A stretch of 64,000 bases of DNA from REEB509 sp049314555 (GCA_049314555.1 JBMOEW010000011.1:1-64000); one strand, 5' to 3'; counted from the first letter of the stretch, positions 1 through 9,270 are shown. Notes: generated by a model not told the origin, from the letters alone. Numbers and translations are program-made.

Positions 1-1
1 A

Positions 2-466
2 ACCCAGGTTTATGCTTGCGCGGTGGAGGATCAGCCGGAAGGCCAGTTCATGTTCGAAGTGGCGGTGCCGGCGTTTCGGGAAGGCGGGTTCAGCTTCGGC
101 GGGTTCTCTGTCAGCACTCAGGGAGACGTGCCGGCGGAAGAGCAGCAAGCGATCCTGCGGGCGACCATGCTTTACCGGGGTGTCGCGTATGAGGCGCGGC
201 CAACGGGCTTCGCCGCCCATCAAGGCGGCGGTTTCAGCATGATGGATGGTGGCCAGCGGCGCATTGTTGAGGGCTATTCGATTACGCGGGACGGCGTGGC
301 GGTGGGGGGCATTGCGTTCAACATGCGCAATGAAGACGACGCAACCGTCACCGCGCCCGTGGTAGAGGCCGATGGCCGCGAGGCGGTGCTGTATATGGTG
401 TTGCAGCTGATGGCGATGCCAGACTTGTATTCGCCGAACGTGCGCGAGGAAGTGGCGAGTCCGTGA
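2..466 (+). CDS. Hypothetical protein, 5' end cut by window edge
   Basis: The reading frame is open to the left edge, so the true start lies outside the window; an in-frame GTG at 23 is probably internal. About 154 residues are visible. The protein is acidic and rich in Gly, Ala and Val, ends in EEVASP, and shows no membrane segment or cofactor motif that I recognise. The alternating hydrophobic pattern suggests a beta-rich fold. It reads toward the DUF6173-like gene and pheT but is followed by a strong hairpin, so it may end its own transcript. I do not recognise the family; function unknown. Confidence 0.7.
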   Translation, partial: TQVYACAVEDQPEGQFMFEVAVPAFREGGFSFGGFSVSTQGDVPAEEQQAILRATMLYRGVAYEARPTGFAAHQGGGFSMMDGGQRRIVEGYSITRDGVAVGGIAFNMRNEDDATVTAPVVEADGREAVLYMVLQLMAMPDLYSPNVREEVASP

Positions 467-479
467 GATGTGCCAGGTG

Positions 480-506
480 ATCTCCCCCGGGCGAAAGGGG
501 GGAGAT
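480..506 (+). terminator. Strong hairpin after the first gene
   Basis: Perfect 9-bp inverted repeat ATCTCCCCC (480-488) and GGGGGAGAT (498-506) around a 9-nt loop, starting 14 nt after the stop at 466. No T-run follows, so it may be an intrinsic terminator that works poorly or a 3'-end stabiliser. Seen directly; the role is inferred. Confidence 0.5.
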
Positions 507-556
507 GACATGGGATGTGTGCGGATTGTGCCTCGTGGCGAGGGTCTATGGGCGGC

Positions 557-594
557 GCGACGAGAACACCCGGTTTCGGTGTCCTTGTCGTCGC
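557..594 (+). other. Long imperfect hairpin in the leader of the DUF6173-like gene
   Basis: Two nested stems: GCGACGA (557-563) pairs with TCGTCGC (588-594), and ACACC (566-570) pairs with GGTGT (578-582), leaving a 7-nt apical loop and an asymmetric internal loop. It lies about 50 nt upstream of the ATG at 643. It may be a leader structure, a small RNA or a second terminator; no known riboswitch class is recognised. Confidence 0.35.
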
Positions 595-642
595 TGGCGC
601 GACGTTCTATACGCGGCAGCCCGTTTGCTTTTTGGTTGCCCC

Positions 643-1098
643 ATGACCGTTTTACCCCCGCCGCAAGCCGTATCCGCGCTGCCGGACAATCCGCTGTCGT
701 TATCCTCCAGCGTGCGGATGCAGATTACAGGCTGTCCCGATACGCCCGCTTTGGTGGAAGCGCCAAAGAAAGAGCTTTCTGCCGCGGAGTGGATGTATCA
801 GCGGTTGGCGCAGGCGATTGCTGCGTTTGAGAAGGGCCTGGATGACGAGCACGAAGTGGCCTTCAACCTTGTTTCAGGCGGTGGCGGCCAGCTGATGCAC
901 GCCGACAATCTGGGGTTTTGGGCCCCAGACCTCTTGGTGTTCATGGGGCGCAACGAGCAGGGTCTGCCGGTGCAGCTGTTTCAGCACTACAGCCAGGTCA
1001 ACTTGACGCTGGCAGCGGCCAAAAAGCAGGCCCCGGAGGCCCCGAAGCGGATCGGCTTTGAGATCATGCGTTCTGTGGAGAGCGCGGCGACTCCGTAG
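643..1098 (+). CDS. DUF6173-like conserved hypothetical protein
   Basis: 151 residues from the ATG at 643; the frame stays open upstream, but that part is Arg/Cys-rich and does not look like protein. The first 35 residues are Pro/Ser-rich and disordered-looking. The body has an amphipathic helix after AEWMYQRL, then HEVAFNLVSGGGG, a segment on dissimilar ligand-free strands, and a C-terminal LFQHYSQVNLTL stretch followed by RIGF. This pattern matches what I recall of the alphaproteobacterial DUF6173 family, which has no known function; the assignment is from memory. No signal peptide or membrane segment. It precedes pheT by about 65 nt on the same strand. Confidence 0.6.
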   Translation: MTVLPPPQAVSALPDNPLSLSSSVRMQITGCPDTPALVEAPKKELSAAEWMYQRLAQAIAAFEKGLDDEHEVAFNLVSGGGGQLMHADNLGFWAPDLLVFMGRNEQGLPVQLFQHYSQVNLTLAAAKKQAPEAPKRIGFEIMRSVESAATP

Positions 1099-1164
1099 AT
1101 TCGCAGCCGAGAAGGCTGATTGGCCCCTTGCGTGTGGTGCGACCTGCGCTACACCCCTTGGCCC

Positions 1165-3642
1165 ATGAAGTTCACCCTCTCCTGGTTGAAAGACCACCTC
1201 GAAACTGACGCCACCTTGGGCCAAATTGTCGATGCCATGACCATGGCTGGACTTGAGGTTGAGGGGGTGATCGACCAAGCGGCGGCGTTGGCAGCGTTCA
1301 GCGTCGCGAAGATCATTTCGGTTGCGCAGCACCCTAACGCCGACAAGCTGCAGGTGTGTCAGGTCGATACCAAGGACGGTCGCAAGGAAATCGTTTGCGG
1401 CGCGCTGAACGCGCGGGCAGGCTTGGTTACCATCTATGCGCCAATTGGGGCTTTCATCCCCGGCTCTGGGATCACGTTGGAGCCCAAGCCGGTGCGCGGT
1501 GTGGTGAGCCACGGCATGTTGTGTTCCGAGGCCGAAATGGTGATCGCCGACGATGCCTTTGGGTTGCGGGCGGGGCGGTTTGATGCCTGGAAAGCGCGGG
1601 CAGCTTTGCTTGGTCTTGATGCCGAAAAGGCCAAGGCCGACGGCGGGATCATGGAGCTGCCGGACGAGACCCCGGTGGGGGGTGAGATCGCCGCTCTGCT
1701 TGGTTTGGACGATCCTGTGATTGACTTTGAGGTAACGCCCAATCGGCCCGACTGGCTTGGTGTTGCGGGCATTGCGCGGGACTTGGCGGCCACGGGGATC
1801 GGACGGCTCAAAACAAAGCCAATTCCCGCAGTGGCTGGGTCGTTTGAAAGCTCGATTTCGGTTGCGACCGATGATGTGTCGGCGTGTCCTGTGTTTGGGG
1901 CCGTTTTGATCCGCGGGGTGAAGAATGGGCCCTCGCCCGCGTGGTTGCAGGCGCGCTTGCGGGCCATTGGGATTAAGCCCCGCAATGCGCTCGTGGATGT
2001 GACGAACTACCTCTGTTTTGATCGCGCACGGCCGTTGCACGTTTACGACGCACGCAAGCTTAAAGGCGCGGTTCGCGCACGACTTGGCCTGGCGGGGGAA
2101 AGCTTTGAGGCGCTGGACGGGCGCACGTATACCATCACGCCCGAGATGTGCGTGATCGCCGATGACGCGGGCGTGCTTGGCTTGGGCGGGATCATGGGGG
2201 GCAACGCCAGCGGCTGCTCTGACGCGACCACGGACGTGTTGCTGGAAAGCGCACTGTTTGACCCAAACCGGATCTTCAAAACCGGGCGCGCCACGGGGAT
2301 CGCCTCAGATGCGCAGTATCGGTTCGCGCGGGGTGTTGATTCTGGGTTTGTGGTCGATGGGCTGCATTTGGCGACGGCCCTGATCGTCTCGATGTGCGGC
2401 GGCGTTGCTTCGCAGCCGATGGTCGCGGGGGCAGTGCCTGCACCGCCTGCGCCGCGGGCCTGGACGCCAGATCGCGTGCGGTCTTTGGCCGGGCTTGATG
2501 TTTCACCTGAGCGCACAAAGGCGATTTTGGAAGACCTCGGGTTTGTGGTGGCTGGAAAAGGCAAAAGCTGGACGGTGACCCCCCCGTCTTGGCGGCGCGA
2601 CGTTGAAGGCAGCGCGGATCTGGTGGAAGAGGTCGCGCGGATCGAGGGTTTCGACAAGCTGCCGGAAGCGCAACCGCCAAGGGCTGCAGGCCTGCGCGCG
2701 CCGCCGGCAAGCGTTTCTGAAAGCCGGGGGCGGGTTGCCAGGCGCGCGATGGCGGCGGTTGGATACCAAGAGGCAGTGAGCTGGAGTTTTTGCCCTGAAA
2801 AGCACGCACGGGCGTTCGGTCTTGACCAAAGCCGGATTGCCACGCTGACGCTGGCCAATCCGATCGCTGCTGAACTCGACACGATGCGGCCCAGCGCCTT
2901 GCCAAACCTGTTGCGCGCGGCGCAGCGCAATCTGGATCGTGGCCGCGGCGATTGTCGTTTGTTTGAAGTGGGGCCTGTGTATCGGGGCGACCAGGACGGC
3001 GACCAGAAGCGAACCGTTGCCGCCGTTTGGCAGCCGCAGCCGGCGCGCCACTGGCAAGGTAAAGCTGATGGTGATGTTTTTGCGATGAAGCGCGATTGCC
3101 TGGCCGTTTTGGAGGCGATTGGTGCGCCGCTTGCGAGCCTTGCAACGGCTAAGGCCGACGTTGCTTTTCTGCATCCGGGGCGGGGCGGGGCGCTGAAGCT
3201 TGGGCCGAAGGTGATCGCGCTGTTTGGGGAGGTTCACCCCGGCACGCTCAAGATCCTGGATGTGCAGGGCCCGGCCTTCGTGTTTGAGATTGACCTGGAC
3301 GCCTTGGCTGCACCGAAAGCCAAAGTGGGGCGCGCGCGGGCACCGTTTGAAAAGCTGGATCTGATGCCGCTGTCGCGCGATTTCGCGTTCGTGGTGGACG
3401 AGACCGTGGCGGCGGCGGATCTGGTGACGGCGGCGTTGCGCGCTGACAAGGCGCTGATTGCCAACGTTTCCTTGTTTGACATCTATCGCGGACCGGGCAT
3501 TGGCGAACGCAAGAAGAGCCTTGCCATCGAGGTGCAGCTGCAGCCGCGCGAGAAAACGCTCACGGAGGCGGATATCGAAGCTGTCAGTGCAAGGATCATC
3601 TCCGCCTGCGCGAAGGCCGTCGGTGCCAGTTTGCGAGGGTAG
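1165..3642 (+). CDS. pheT: Phenylalanyl-tRNA synthetase beta subunit
   Basis: Beta chain of the cytoplasmic (alpha-beta)2 enzyme that charges tRNA-Phe. 825 residues, the usual length for the bacterial beta chain. The start at 1165 gives the canonical MKFTLSWLKDHL; upstream in-frame codons are spurious. Domain order fits the family: N-terminal segment, EMAP-like tRNA-binding domain at about 40-150 (with HPNADKLQVC), B3/4 editing domain, B5 domain at about 400-470, a synthetase-like core, and the C-terminal FDX-ACB anticodon-binding domain at about 730-825. pheS, often adjacent, is not immediately upstream; a DUF6173-like gene is there instead. No truncation or frameshift seen. Confidence 0.97.
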   Translation: MKFTLSWLKDHLETDATLGQIVDAMTMAGLEVEGVIDQAAALAAFSVAKIISVAQHPNADKLQVCQVDTKDGRKEIVCGALNARAGLVTIYAPIGAFIPGSGITLEPKPVRGVVSHGMLCSEAEMVIADDAFGLRAGRFDAWKARAALLGLDAEKAKADGGIMELPDETPVGGEIAALLGLDDPVIDFEVTPNRPDWLGVAGIARDLAATGIGRLKTKPIPAVAGSFESSISVATDDVSACPVFGAVLIRGVKNGPSPAWLQARLRAIGIKPRNALVDVTNYLCFDRARPLHVYDARKLKGAVRARLGLAGESFEALDGRTYTITPEMCVIADDAGVLGLGGIMGGNASGCSDATTDVLLESALFDPNRIFKTGRATGIASDAQYRFARGVDSGFVVDGLHLATALIVSMCGGVASQPMVAGAVPAPPAPRAWTPDRVRSLAGLDVSPERTKAILEDLGFVVAGKGKSWTVTPPSWRRDVEGSADLVEEVARIEGFDKLPEAQPPRAAGLRAPPASVSESRGRVARRAMAAVGYQEAVSWSFCPEKHARAFGLDQSRIATLTLANPIAAELDTMRPSALPNLLRAAQRNLDRGRGDCRLFEVGPVYRGDQDGDQKRTVAAVWQPQPARHWQGKADGDVFAMKRDCLAVLEAIGAPLASLATAKADVAFLHPGRGGALKLGPKVIALFGEVHPGTLKILDVQGPAFVFEIDLDALAAPKAKVGRARAPFEKLDLMPLSRDFAFVVDETVAAADLVTAALRADKALIANVSLFDIYRGPGIGERKKSLAIEVQLQPREKTLTEADIEAVSARIISACAKAVGASLRG

Positions 3643-3717
3643 CTTCTGGGTTCGCTGGCCTCTTTCTTGAGGGCGGATTGAGCATTAGCGTGCCGGTTCG
3701 CCCAGGAGTCGTTGATC

Positions 3718-4566
3718 ATGACCGCACCCACCGCGCCGGCCCAACATAGTTGGCTCTATCGCATGCTTGAGCCGGAAGCCTGGGGCAAGCATGGGCTGTC
3801 GCCGGTGAACGGCCTGATCGTGATGCTGGTGGTTTTCAGCTTCATCACGCTGGCGCTGGAAACCGAGCCCAGCGTGTCGGCGGAGCTTCAAGCGACGCTG
3901 TCTGGGATCAATGTGGCAATCATCAGTGTGTTTGCCATCGAATACATTTTGCGTGTGTATATTGCCGGGGAAAACCCGCTCTACAGCGGCCCGATGGGGC
4001 GGCTGCGGTATGCCTTCAGCCCCTATGCGTTGGCGGATTTGGCGGCGTTTTTGCCTGAAGCCATTATTCTTGTTACGGCCGGGCACATGGGGGCGCAGGA
4101 GGTGGCGTTCTTGAAGGCGTTGCGGTTGTTGCGCCTGTTCAAGATCGCGCGCTACGTGCCGGCGTTTGAGGTGTTTGGTGCCGCGGTAAAGCGCAGCTGG
4201 GAGCAGTTGGGTGTGGCTCTGGCGCTGGCTTTGGCGTTCGTCTACGTGGGGGCGCTGCTGTTGTACTTCATCGAAGGGCATGCGGATCCTGAGCACTTCG
4301 GATCGATTCCGCGGGCGCTGTGGTGGGCGGTGGTGACGCTCACGACGGTGGGGTACGGCGACGTTTACCCGCAAAGCGTGCCAGGGCGCTGCGCGGCTGC
4401 GATGATCTCGCTGGCTGGGATTGGGATTGTGGCGCTGCCGGCGGGGATTTTGGCTTCCGCCTTTTCGGATGAATTGCGCGAACGCGATCATCTGAAAAAG
4501 GAAATGGCGTTGTCTAAGCAGCAGGCCCATCCGCCCTCAGAAGGGCAGGATGTTGCGCCGCGGTGA
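3718..4566 (+). CDS. Voltage-gated-type potassium channel
   Basis: 282-residue inner-membrane ion channel with six predicted membrane segments. The S4-like helix ALRLLRLFKIARY carries regularly spaced positive residues, and the pore loop has the K+ selectivity filter TTVGYGD at residues 209-215. The final segment leads into a short charged cytoplasmic tail with no RCK/TrkA-N or cyclic-nucleotide domain. ATG 3718 is preferred over the TTG at 3712 because AGGAG lies about 10 nt upstream of it. The 3' end overlaps the convergent eipA by 30 nt. The family is clear; its gating and physiological role here are unknown. Confidence 0.92.
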   Translation: MTAPTAPAQHSWLYRMLEPEAWGKHGLSPVNGLIVMLVVFSFITLALETEPSVSAELQATLSGINVAIISVFAIEYILRVYIAGENPLYSGPMGRLRYAFSPYALADLAAFLPEAIILVTAGHMGAQEVAFLKALRLLRLFKIARYVPAFEVFGAAVKRSWEQLGVALALALAFVYVGALLLYFIEGHADPEHFGSIPRALWWAVVTLTTVGYGDVYPQSVPGRCAAAMISLAGIGIVALPAGILASAFSDELRERDHLKKEMALSKQQAHPPSEGQDVAPR

Positions 4567-5133
4567 ATACGCCAGATAGCCAATATTGGCCCCTGCCCGC
4601 AGACCCACACCAAATCGGATCGGTGCCAGGGTGATGCCTTCGGCGCGTTGGTAATTGACGCCAAGGCCCCCCACAAAATAGGCCGTACCTTCAACGCCAG
4701 GGAAGCGGCGGAAAATCTGCAGCGGGTTGGTCATGCCATAAATGAGGGTGAATACCTTCGAGGCATTCCCGCCGGTATCCCAGCCAATCGACGGGCCCTG
4801 CCAATACACTTTTGTGGTTTCTCGCCGCCGGTGGAAGTGAAGCTGGCCATCGCCGTAGCGTAGTCCCACGCCGATGGCACCCGAGGCCTCGCCCCCCTCT
4901 ATATAACCGACCGGATTGCCGTTTTCAGAGAAGACGCGTTCCAAAACCGAAGCCAAACCGCCTGCGCCTGCCCCGAAAAAGCTTGAGGCAGCGTTACGTA
5001 TCTCTTCGAGGGTATAGGCTTCGCTGCCTGAGCCGCCGTTTTGTGCTCTGGCGGGACTGGGCAGCGCCAAGAGGCCAGCGCTAACAAGCCCCATAGCGAT
5101 ATCGCGGCGCGTGGCATTGCGGTCGTTTGCCAT
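4537..5133 (-). CDS. eipA: EipA-like envelope protein (DUF1134)
   Basis: 198 residues. The N-terminus has a twin-arginine-like signal (NATRRDIAMGL, hydrophobic stretch, PARAQ cleavage), so the protein is periplasmic. The mature part matches the DUF1134/EipA family: helical start, then repeated beta segments such as GYIEGGEASGAIGVGLRYG and VYWQGPSIGWDTGG. In Brucella and Caulobacter, EipA is a periplasmic factor for envelope integrity. Start ATG 5133 has AAGGAG just upstream. Divergent from the TonB-dependent receptor and convergent with the K+ channel. Family assignment is from remembered sequence pattern. Confidence 0.82.
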   Translation of the reverse strand: MANDRNATRRDIAMGLVSAGLLALPSPARAQNGGSGSEAYTLEEIRNAASSFFGAGAGGLASVLERVFSENGNPVGYIEGGEASGAIGVGLRYGDGQLHFHRRRETTKVYWQGPSIGWDTGGNASKVFTLIYGMTNPLQIFRRFPGVEGTAYFVGGLGVNYQRAEGITLAPIRFGVGLRAGANIGYLAYSPRRNILPF

Positions 5134-5228
5134 GGGGGCTCCTTCCGGACTTATTGCGAAACAGTGCTTTCCTTGTGCCCCCTATCCGGCAATCGCGGCA
5201 AGGGCGGGGCAGTGAACCGAAAAGTTAG

Positions 5229-5256
5229 TTGACTCCGTTATGTTATCTTATAGCAT
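5229..5256 (+). promoter_or_regulatory. Promoter with Zur-box-like palindrome before the ZnuD-like receptor
   Basis: ATGTTATCTTATAGCAT (5240-5256) is a near-perfect inverted repeat, with 6 of 8 half-site pairs. Its core TGTTATCTTATAGCA matches the remembered enterobacterial Zur-box form TGTTATAATATAACA at 12 of 15 positions. It overlaps a candidate promoter, TTGACT (5229-5234), 16-bp spacer, TAGCAT (5251-5256). A repressor bound here would block RNA polymerase. Predicted transcription start is about 5263, next to the ATG at 5264, so the mRNA may be leaderless. Seen in the sequence; regulator identity is inferred from the target gene. Confidence 0.6.
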
Positions 5257-5263
5257 TTTGGGC

Positions 5264-7330
5264 ATGTCTGGACACCGCACTTCTCCCTCCGCCCTTGCTG
5301 CCGCTTTTGTGCTTGCAGCTGGATCCCCTGCGATTGCGCAAAACCTGCCTGACCCGGCTCAAGATGAGATCGTGGTGACCGTCACGGCTTTGGGCGATCG
5401 ATCGGTGGACGCGTTGCAAGGCAATGTGACGCTGGATCGGGGGGACGTTATCGAGAGCCTCGGCGATGGGCTTGGCGAAACGCTGGAAGACCAACCGGGG
5501 GTGGCGAGCACGTTCTTTGGGCGCGGGGCCAGCCGACCGATTATCCGCGGTTTGGGCGAGGATCGCATCCGTGTTTTGAGCAACGGGCTTGCCCAGATCG
5601 ATGCGTCTTCTGTGAGCCCAGACCATGCCGTTGGCAGCGAGGGGCTTGATGCGGAAACGATCGAAGTGCTGCGCGGCGCTGCGGCCTTGCCGTATGGCGG
5701 CAATGCGGTGGGCGGCGTGGTCAATGTGTTGGACGGCCGCATTCTGGAGCGGGCGCCTGACCAGGCCTTTAGCGGTCAGGCTTTGGCCTCTGCGGCAACG
5801 GGTTTGGACGAGGCGCAGGCCGCCTTGGCAATGACGTTTGCTGGGCACCGCTTTGCCTTGCGGGTGGACGGCTTCACGCGGGACGCTGGCGACTATGAGA
5901 TCCCAGGCTTTGCGGAATCCGTTTCGTTGCGGGCTGAGGAAACCGCGGAAGCGACGGCTGCGGGGGAGCCGGCCCCAGACTTTGCCGAAGGAACCGTGCC
6001 CAACAGCTTTGCTGAGGCCGATGGGGCTGGTGTTGGGCTGTCGACTTACGGTGGCTGGGGTTATGCGGGGTTTTCGGCGCGTCGACTGGAAAGCACCTAT
6101 GGCATTCCGGAGGCTGCAAAGCCTGAAGAAGGCCCAAGCAACGACGTTGCGGTTTTTGCGGGGCCGCGGATTGAGCTTGAGCAGACGCGCCTTGAAAGCC
6201 GGATCGGTCTTAACCGCGGCTTTGGCATTGTGGATCGGGTTCAACTTGAAGCCGCCTACGTGGACTATCAGCACACCGAGGTGGAAGAAACCGGCGAAGC
6301 GGGGACTGTGTTCACGAAGGAAGGATTTGATGCGCGGGCTGAGGTCTATCACTCGATTGGTGTCTCGACCGGCGTGATTGGCTTGACGGGAACCTCGGTC
6401 GAGTTCGCCGCAGAGGGCGATGAGGCCTTTGTGACTCCGACCGACATTCAAGATGTGGGTTTGTTCCTGGTGGAGCGCTTTGAGTTTGGTGCCTGGACCA
6501 TCGACGGCGGGGCACGAGCGGAACGGCGCTCGTACGGCAATGAAGCCCTTGGCGACAAGGACTATGACCTGTTTGCCGCGTCACTGGGGGCCGGTTATCG
6601 GCCGTTTGAGGGGCTTTTGGTTGGGTTGACGGTGGCGCGCTCGGAGCGGGCTCCAACCGAGATCGAGCTGTTTGCCAATGGGGCGCACTTGGCCACAAAT
6701 ACGTTTGAGGTTGGCAATCCAAACCTCGAGAAGGAGGTATCTACCTCGATCGAAGGAACGGTGCGGTGGACCGGGGCGCGTTTTGGGTTTGAGGTGAATG
6801 CCTTCCGGATTGGCTTTGAAGACTACACGACGTTTTTTGCCACGGGCCTGGACGATGCGGAGTCCGGCCTGCCGATTTTCCAAGCCGCCCAGGACGATGC
6901 TATTTTCGCCGGCGGTGAAATCACCGCGCGGGGCGATCTCGGGCAGGTCGGGCCGGTGTTTTTGCGGGCGGATGTGTCGTTTGACGTTGTCCGGGCCGAG
7001 CTCGATACCGGGGGCAACGTGCCGCGGATCCCGCCGCGCAGCTTCACCTTGGGCCTGGAAGGCGAAACCGATCGGTTTTCGGCGCGGGCTGAATGGGTGA
7101 ACGTGGCACAGGCGGATGATCTGGCTGGGTTTGAAACACCCACGGAAGGATACGACCTGATCAACGCGCGCTTCAGTTTCCGGCCTGTGGCGGGCCAGGA
7201 CAGGCTGGTGGTGCGGCTTGATGGGCGGAACCTGACGAACGAAGAGGCTCGGGTTCACCCGTCGTTTGTCAAAGACCTTCTGCCACGGCCCGGGCGCAGC
7301 GTGCGCTTGGTGCTGAGCAGCACGTTTTGA
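5264..7330 (+). CDS. TonB-dependent outer-membrane receptor, ZnuD-like
   Basis: 688-residue outer-membrane gated barrel, probably for metal uptake. Signal peptide at residues 1-26 ending in AIAQ, TonB-box-like EIVVTVTA shortly after, plug domain with RPIIRGLGEDRIRVL, and a C-terminal barrel ending in aromatic F (LVLSSTF). The segment SPDHAVGSEGLDAETIEVL plus GNAVGGVVNVLDGRI is typical of the ZnuD branch. No His-rich loop is evident. ATG 5264 gives a clean signal peptide; the ATG at 5240 lies inside the operator-like palindrome and is less likely. Zinc as substrate is inferred from family resemblance and the Zur-like site. Confidence 0.85.
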   Translation: MSGHRTSPSALAAAFVLAAGSPAIAQNLPDPAQDEIVVTVTALGDRSVDALQGNVTLDRGDVIESLGDGLGETLEDQPGVASTFFGRGASRPIIRGLGEDRIRVLSNGLAQIDASSVSPDHAVGSEGLDAETIEVLRGAAALPYGGNAVGGVVNVLDGRILERAPDQAFSGQALASAATGLDEAQAALAMTFAGHRFALRVDGFTRDAGDYEIPGFAESVSLRAEETAEATAAGEPAPDFAEGTVPNSFAEADGAGVGLSTYGGWGYAGFSARRLESTYGIPEAAKPEEGPSNDVAVFAGPRIELEQTRLESRIGLNRGFGIVDRVQLEAAYVDYQHTEVEETGEAGTVFTKEGFDARAEVYHSIGVSTGVIGLTGTSVEFAAEGDEAFVTPTDIQDVGLFLVERFEFGAWTIDGGARAERRSYGNEALGDKDYDLFAASLGAGYRPFEGLLVGLTVARSERAPTEIELFANGAHLATNTFEVGNPNLEKEVSTSIEGTVRWTGARFGFEVNAFRIGFEDYTTFFATGLDDAESGLPIFQAAQDDAIFAGGEITARGDLGQVGPVFLRADVSFDVVRAELDTGGNVPRIPPRSFTLGLEGETDRFSARAEWVNVAQADDLAGFETPTEGYDLINARFSFRPVAGQDRLVVRLDGRNLTNEEARVHPSFVKDLLPRPGRSVRLVLSSTF

Positions 7331-7461
7331 CGGGATCGTGAGGGGCTTAGACCAGTGTGGTGTAACAAAGGCGGCGCAACGTGGCCCGTGTTTTGGACGA
7401 TGCGCGTAACGGATGCACCCTAGCCCTTCCCGCAGCGCAGCAAGCGCGCTACCTGAACAGC

Positions 7462-9270
7462 ATGAGCACGCCCCGCGACTTAATCCGCAATTTTTCCATC
7501 GTGGCCCATATCGACCACGGTAAATCGACCCTGTCTGACCGCCTGATCCAGTTCACCGGCGGCCTTACTGAGCGCGAAATGACCGAACAGGTCCTCGATA
7601 ACATGGATATCGAGCGCGAACGCGGGATCACGATCAAGGCGCAAACCGTTCGGCTCGAATATCCGGCCAAGGATGGGAAAACCTATGTCCTGAACCTAAT
7701 GGATACACCGGGGCACGTGGACTTCGCTTATGAGGTGAGCCGGTCGCTGGCGGCGTGTGAAGGCGCGCTTTTGGTGGTGGATGCCTCGCAGGGGGTGGAA
7801 GCCCAGACCCTGGCCAACGTTTATGCGGCGCTGGACAACAATCTTGAGATTGTGCCGGTTTTGAACAAAGTGGACCTGCCGGCGGCCGAACCGGAACGGG
7901 TGCAACAGCAAATCGAAGACGTGATCGGGCTGGATGCCAGTCAGGCGGTGCATATCAGCGCCAAAACGGGGCTGAATATCGATCAGGTGCTGGAGGCGAT
8001 CGTGACCCGCCTGCCGCCGCCGCCGGAAGGAGATCCAAACAAGCCGCTGAAGGCCATGCTCGTGGATGCCTGGTACGACGCGTACATGGGCGTTGTGGTG
8101 CTGGTGCGGGTGATTGACGGGGTGCTCAAGAAGGGTAGCCGCATCAAGATGATGTCGACCGACGCGGTTTATAGCGTCGACAAAGTTGGGGTGTTTCGCC
8201 CGAAGGCTTCAGACGTTGAGGCCCTAGGGCCGGGGGAGATCGGTTTCCTGACGGCGGCGATCAAAGAGGTTGCCGATGCGCGGGTTGGCGAGACGCTGAC
8301 CAACGAAAAGGGCGGTATCACCGTTGCGCTGCCGGGCTTCAAGCCGGCGCAGCCAGTGGTGTTTTGCGGCCTGTTTCCGACCGATGCTGCCGCGTTTGAA
8401 GATCTGCGGGCGGCGATGGGGCGGCTGCGCCTAAACGATGCCAGCTTTACCTTTGAAATGGAAACCAGTGCGGCGCTTGGGTTTGGCTTCCGGTGCGGTT
8501 TTTTGGGCCTGCTGCACTTGGAAATCATCCAAGAGCGGCTGTCGCGGGAGTTCAATCTTGATCTGATCGCGACCGCGCCTTCGGTAATCTACCGAATGCA
8601 CCTGCGGGACAAGACGATCCTTGAGCTGCACAACCCGGCCGATATGCCCGATGTGATGGCGATTGAAGAAATCCACGAGCCCTGGATCAAGGCAACGATC
8701 CTGACGCCAGACGAATACCTCGGGGGGATTTTGAAGCTTTGCCAGGATCGGCGCGGTGTGCAGGTGGAGCTGAGCTATGTCGGCAACCGGGCGATGCTGG
8801 TTTATGAGCTGCCGCTCAATGAAGTGGTGTTTGATTTCTATGACCGCCTGAAAAGTGTTTCCAAAGGCTATGCCAGCTTTGATTACCAGATTTCGGACTA
8901 TCGGGCCGGGGATCTGGTGAAGATGTCGATCCTGGTGAACGAAGAGCCGGTCGATGCGTTGTCGATGCTAGTCCACCGCGGGCGGGCGGAAAGCCGTGGC
9001 CGGGCGATGTGCGAGAAGCTGAAGGAGCTGATCCCGCAGCATTTGTTCAAGATCCCGATTCAGGCCGCGATCGGGGGCCGGATTGTGGCCCGGGAAACGA
9101 TCAGCGCCCTTCGCAAAGACGTGACAGCAAAGTGCTATGGCGGTGACGCGAGCCGCAAGCGCAAGCTTCTGGACAAGCAGAAGGAAGGCAAAAAGCGGAT
9201 GCGGCAGTTTGGCCGTGTGGAGATCCCGCAGGAGGCGTTCATCGCCGCGCTGAAGATGGACGACGACTAA
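7462..9270 (+). CDS. lepA: Elongation factor 4 (LepA)
   Basis: 602-residue ribosome-associated GTPase that back-translocates or remodels stalled ribosomes. G1 motif AHIDHGKS at residues 15-22, switch II DTPGH, NKVD at G4, and SAKTG at G5; domains II, III, V and the LepA-specific C-terminal domain follow (KEGKKRMRQFGRV near the end). The start at 7462 gives the conventional MSTPRDLIRNFSIVAHIDHG; the frame extends upstream to a GTG at 7381 but without family similarity. Length is normal. It converges with the MFS gene 47 nt downstream. Confidence 0.98.
   Translation: MSTPRDLIRNFSIVAHIDHGKSTLSDRLIQFTGGLTEREMTEQVLDNMDIERERGITIKAQTVRLEYPAKDGKTYVLNLMDTPGHVDFAYEVSRSLAACEGALLVVDASQGVEAQTLANVYAALDNNLEIVPVLNKVDLPAAEPERVQQQIEDVIGLDASQAVHISAKTGLNIDQVLEAIVTRLPPPPEGDPNKPLKAMLVDAWYDAYMGVVVLVRVIDGVLKKGSRIKMMSTDAVYSVDKVGVFRPKASDVEALGPGEIGFLTAAIKEVADARVGETLTNEKGGITVALPGFKPAQPVVFCGLFPTDAAAFEDLRAAMGRLRLNDASFTFEMETSAALGFGFRCGFLGLLHLEIIQERLSREFNLDLIATAPSVIYRMHLRDKTILELHNPADMPDVMAIEEIHEPWIKATILTPDEYLGGILKLCQDRRGVQVELSYVGNRAMLVYELPLNEVVFDFYDRLKSVSKGYASFDYQISDYRAGDLVKMSILVNEEPVDALSMLVHRGRAESRGRAMCEKLKELIPQHLFKIPIQAAIGGRIVARETISALRKDVTAKCYGGDASRKRKLLDKQKEGKKRMRQFGRVEIPQEAFIAALKMDDD

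Noticed and set aside
5243..6451. Minus-strand frame of 402 codons opposite the TonB-dependent receptor
   Set aside because: No signal peptide or family motif, and it would read through the operator of the receptor gene.
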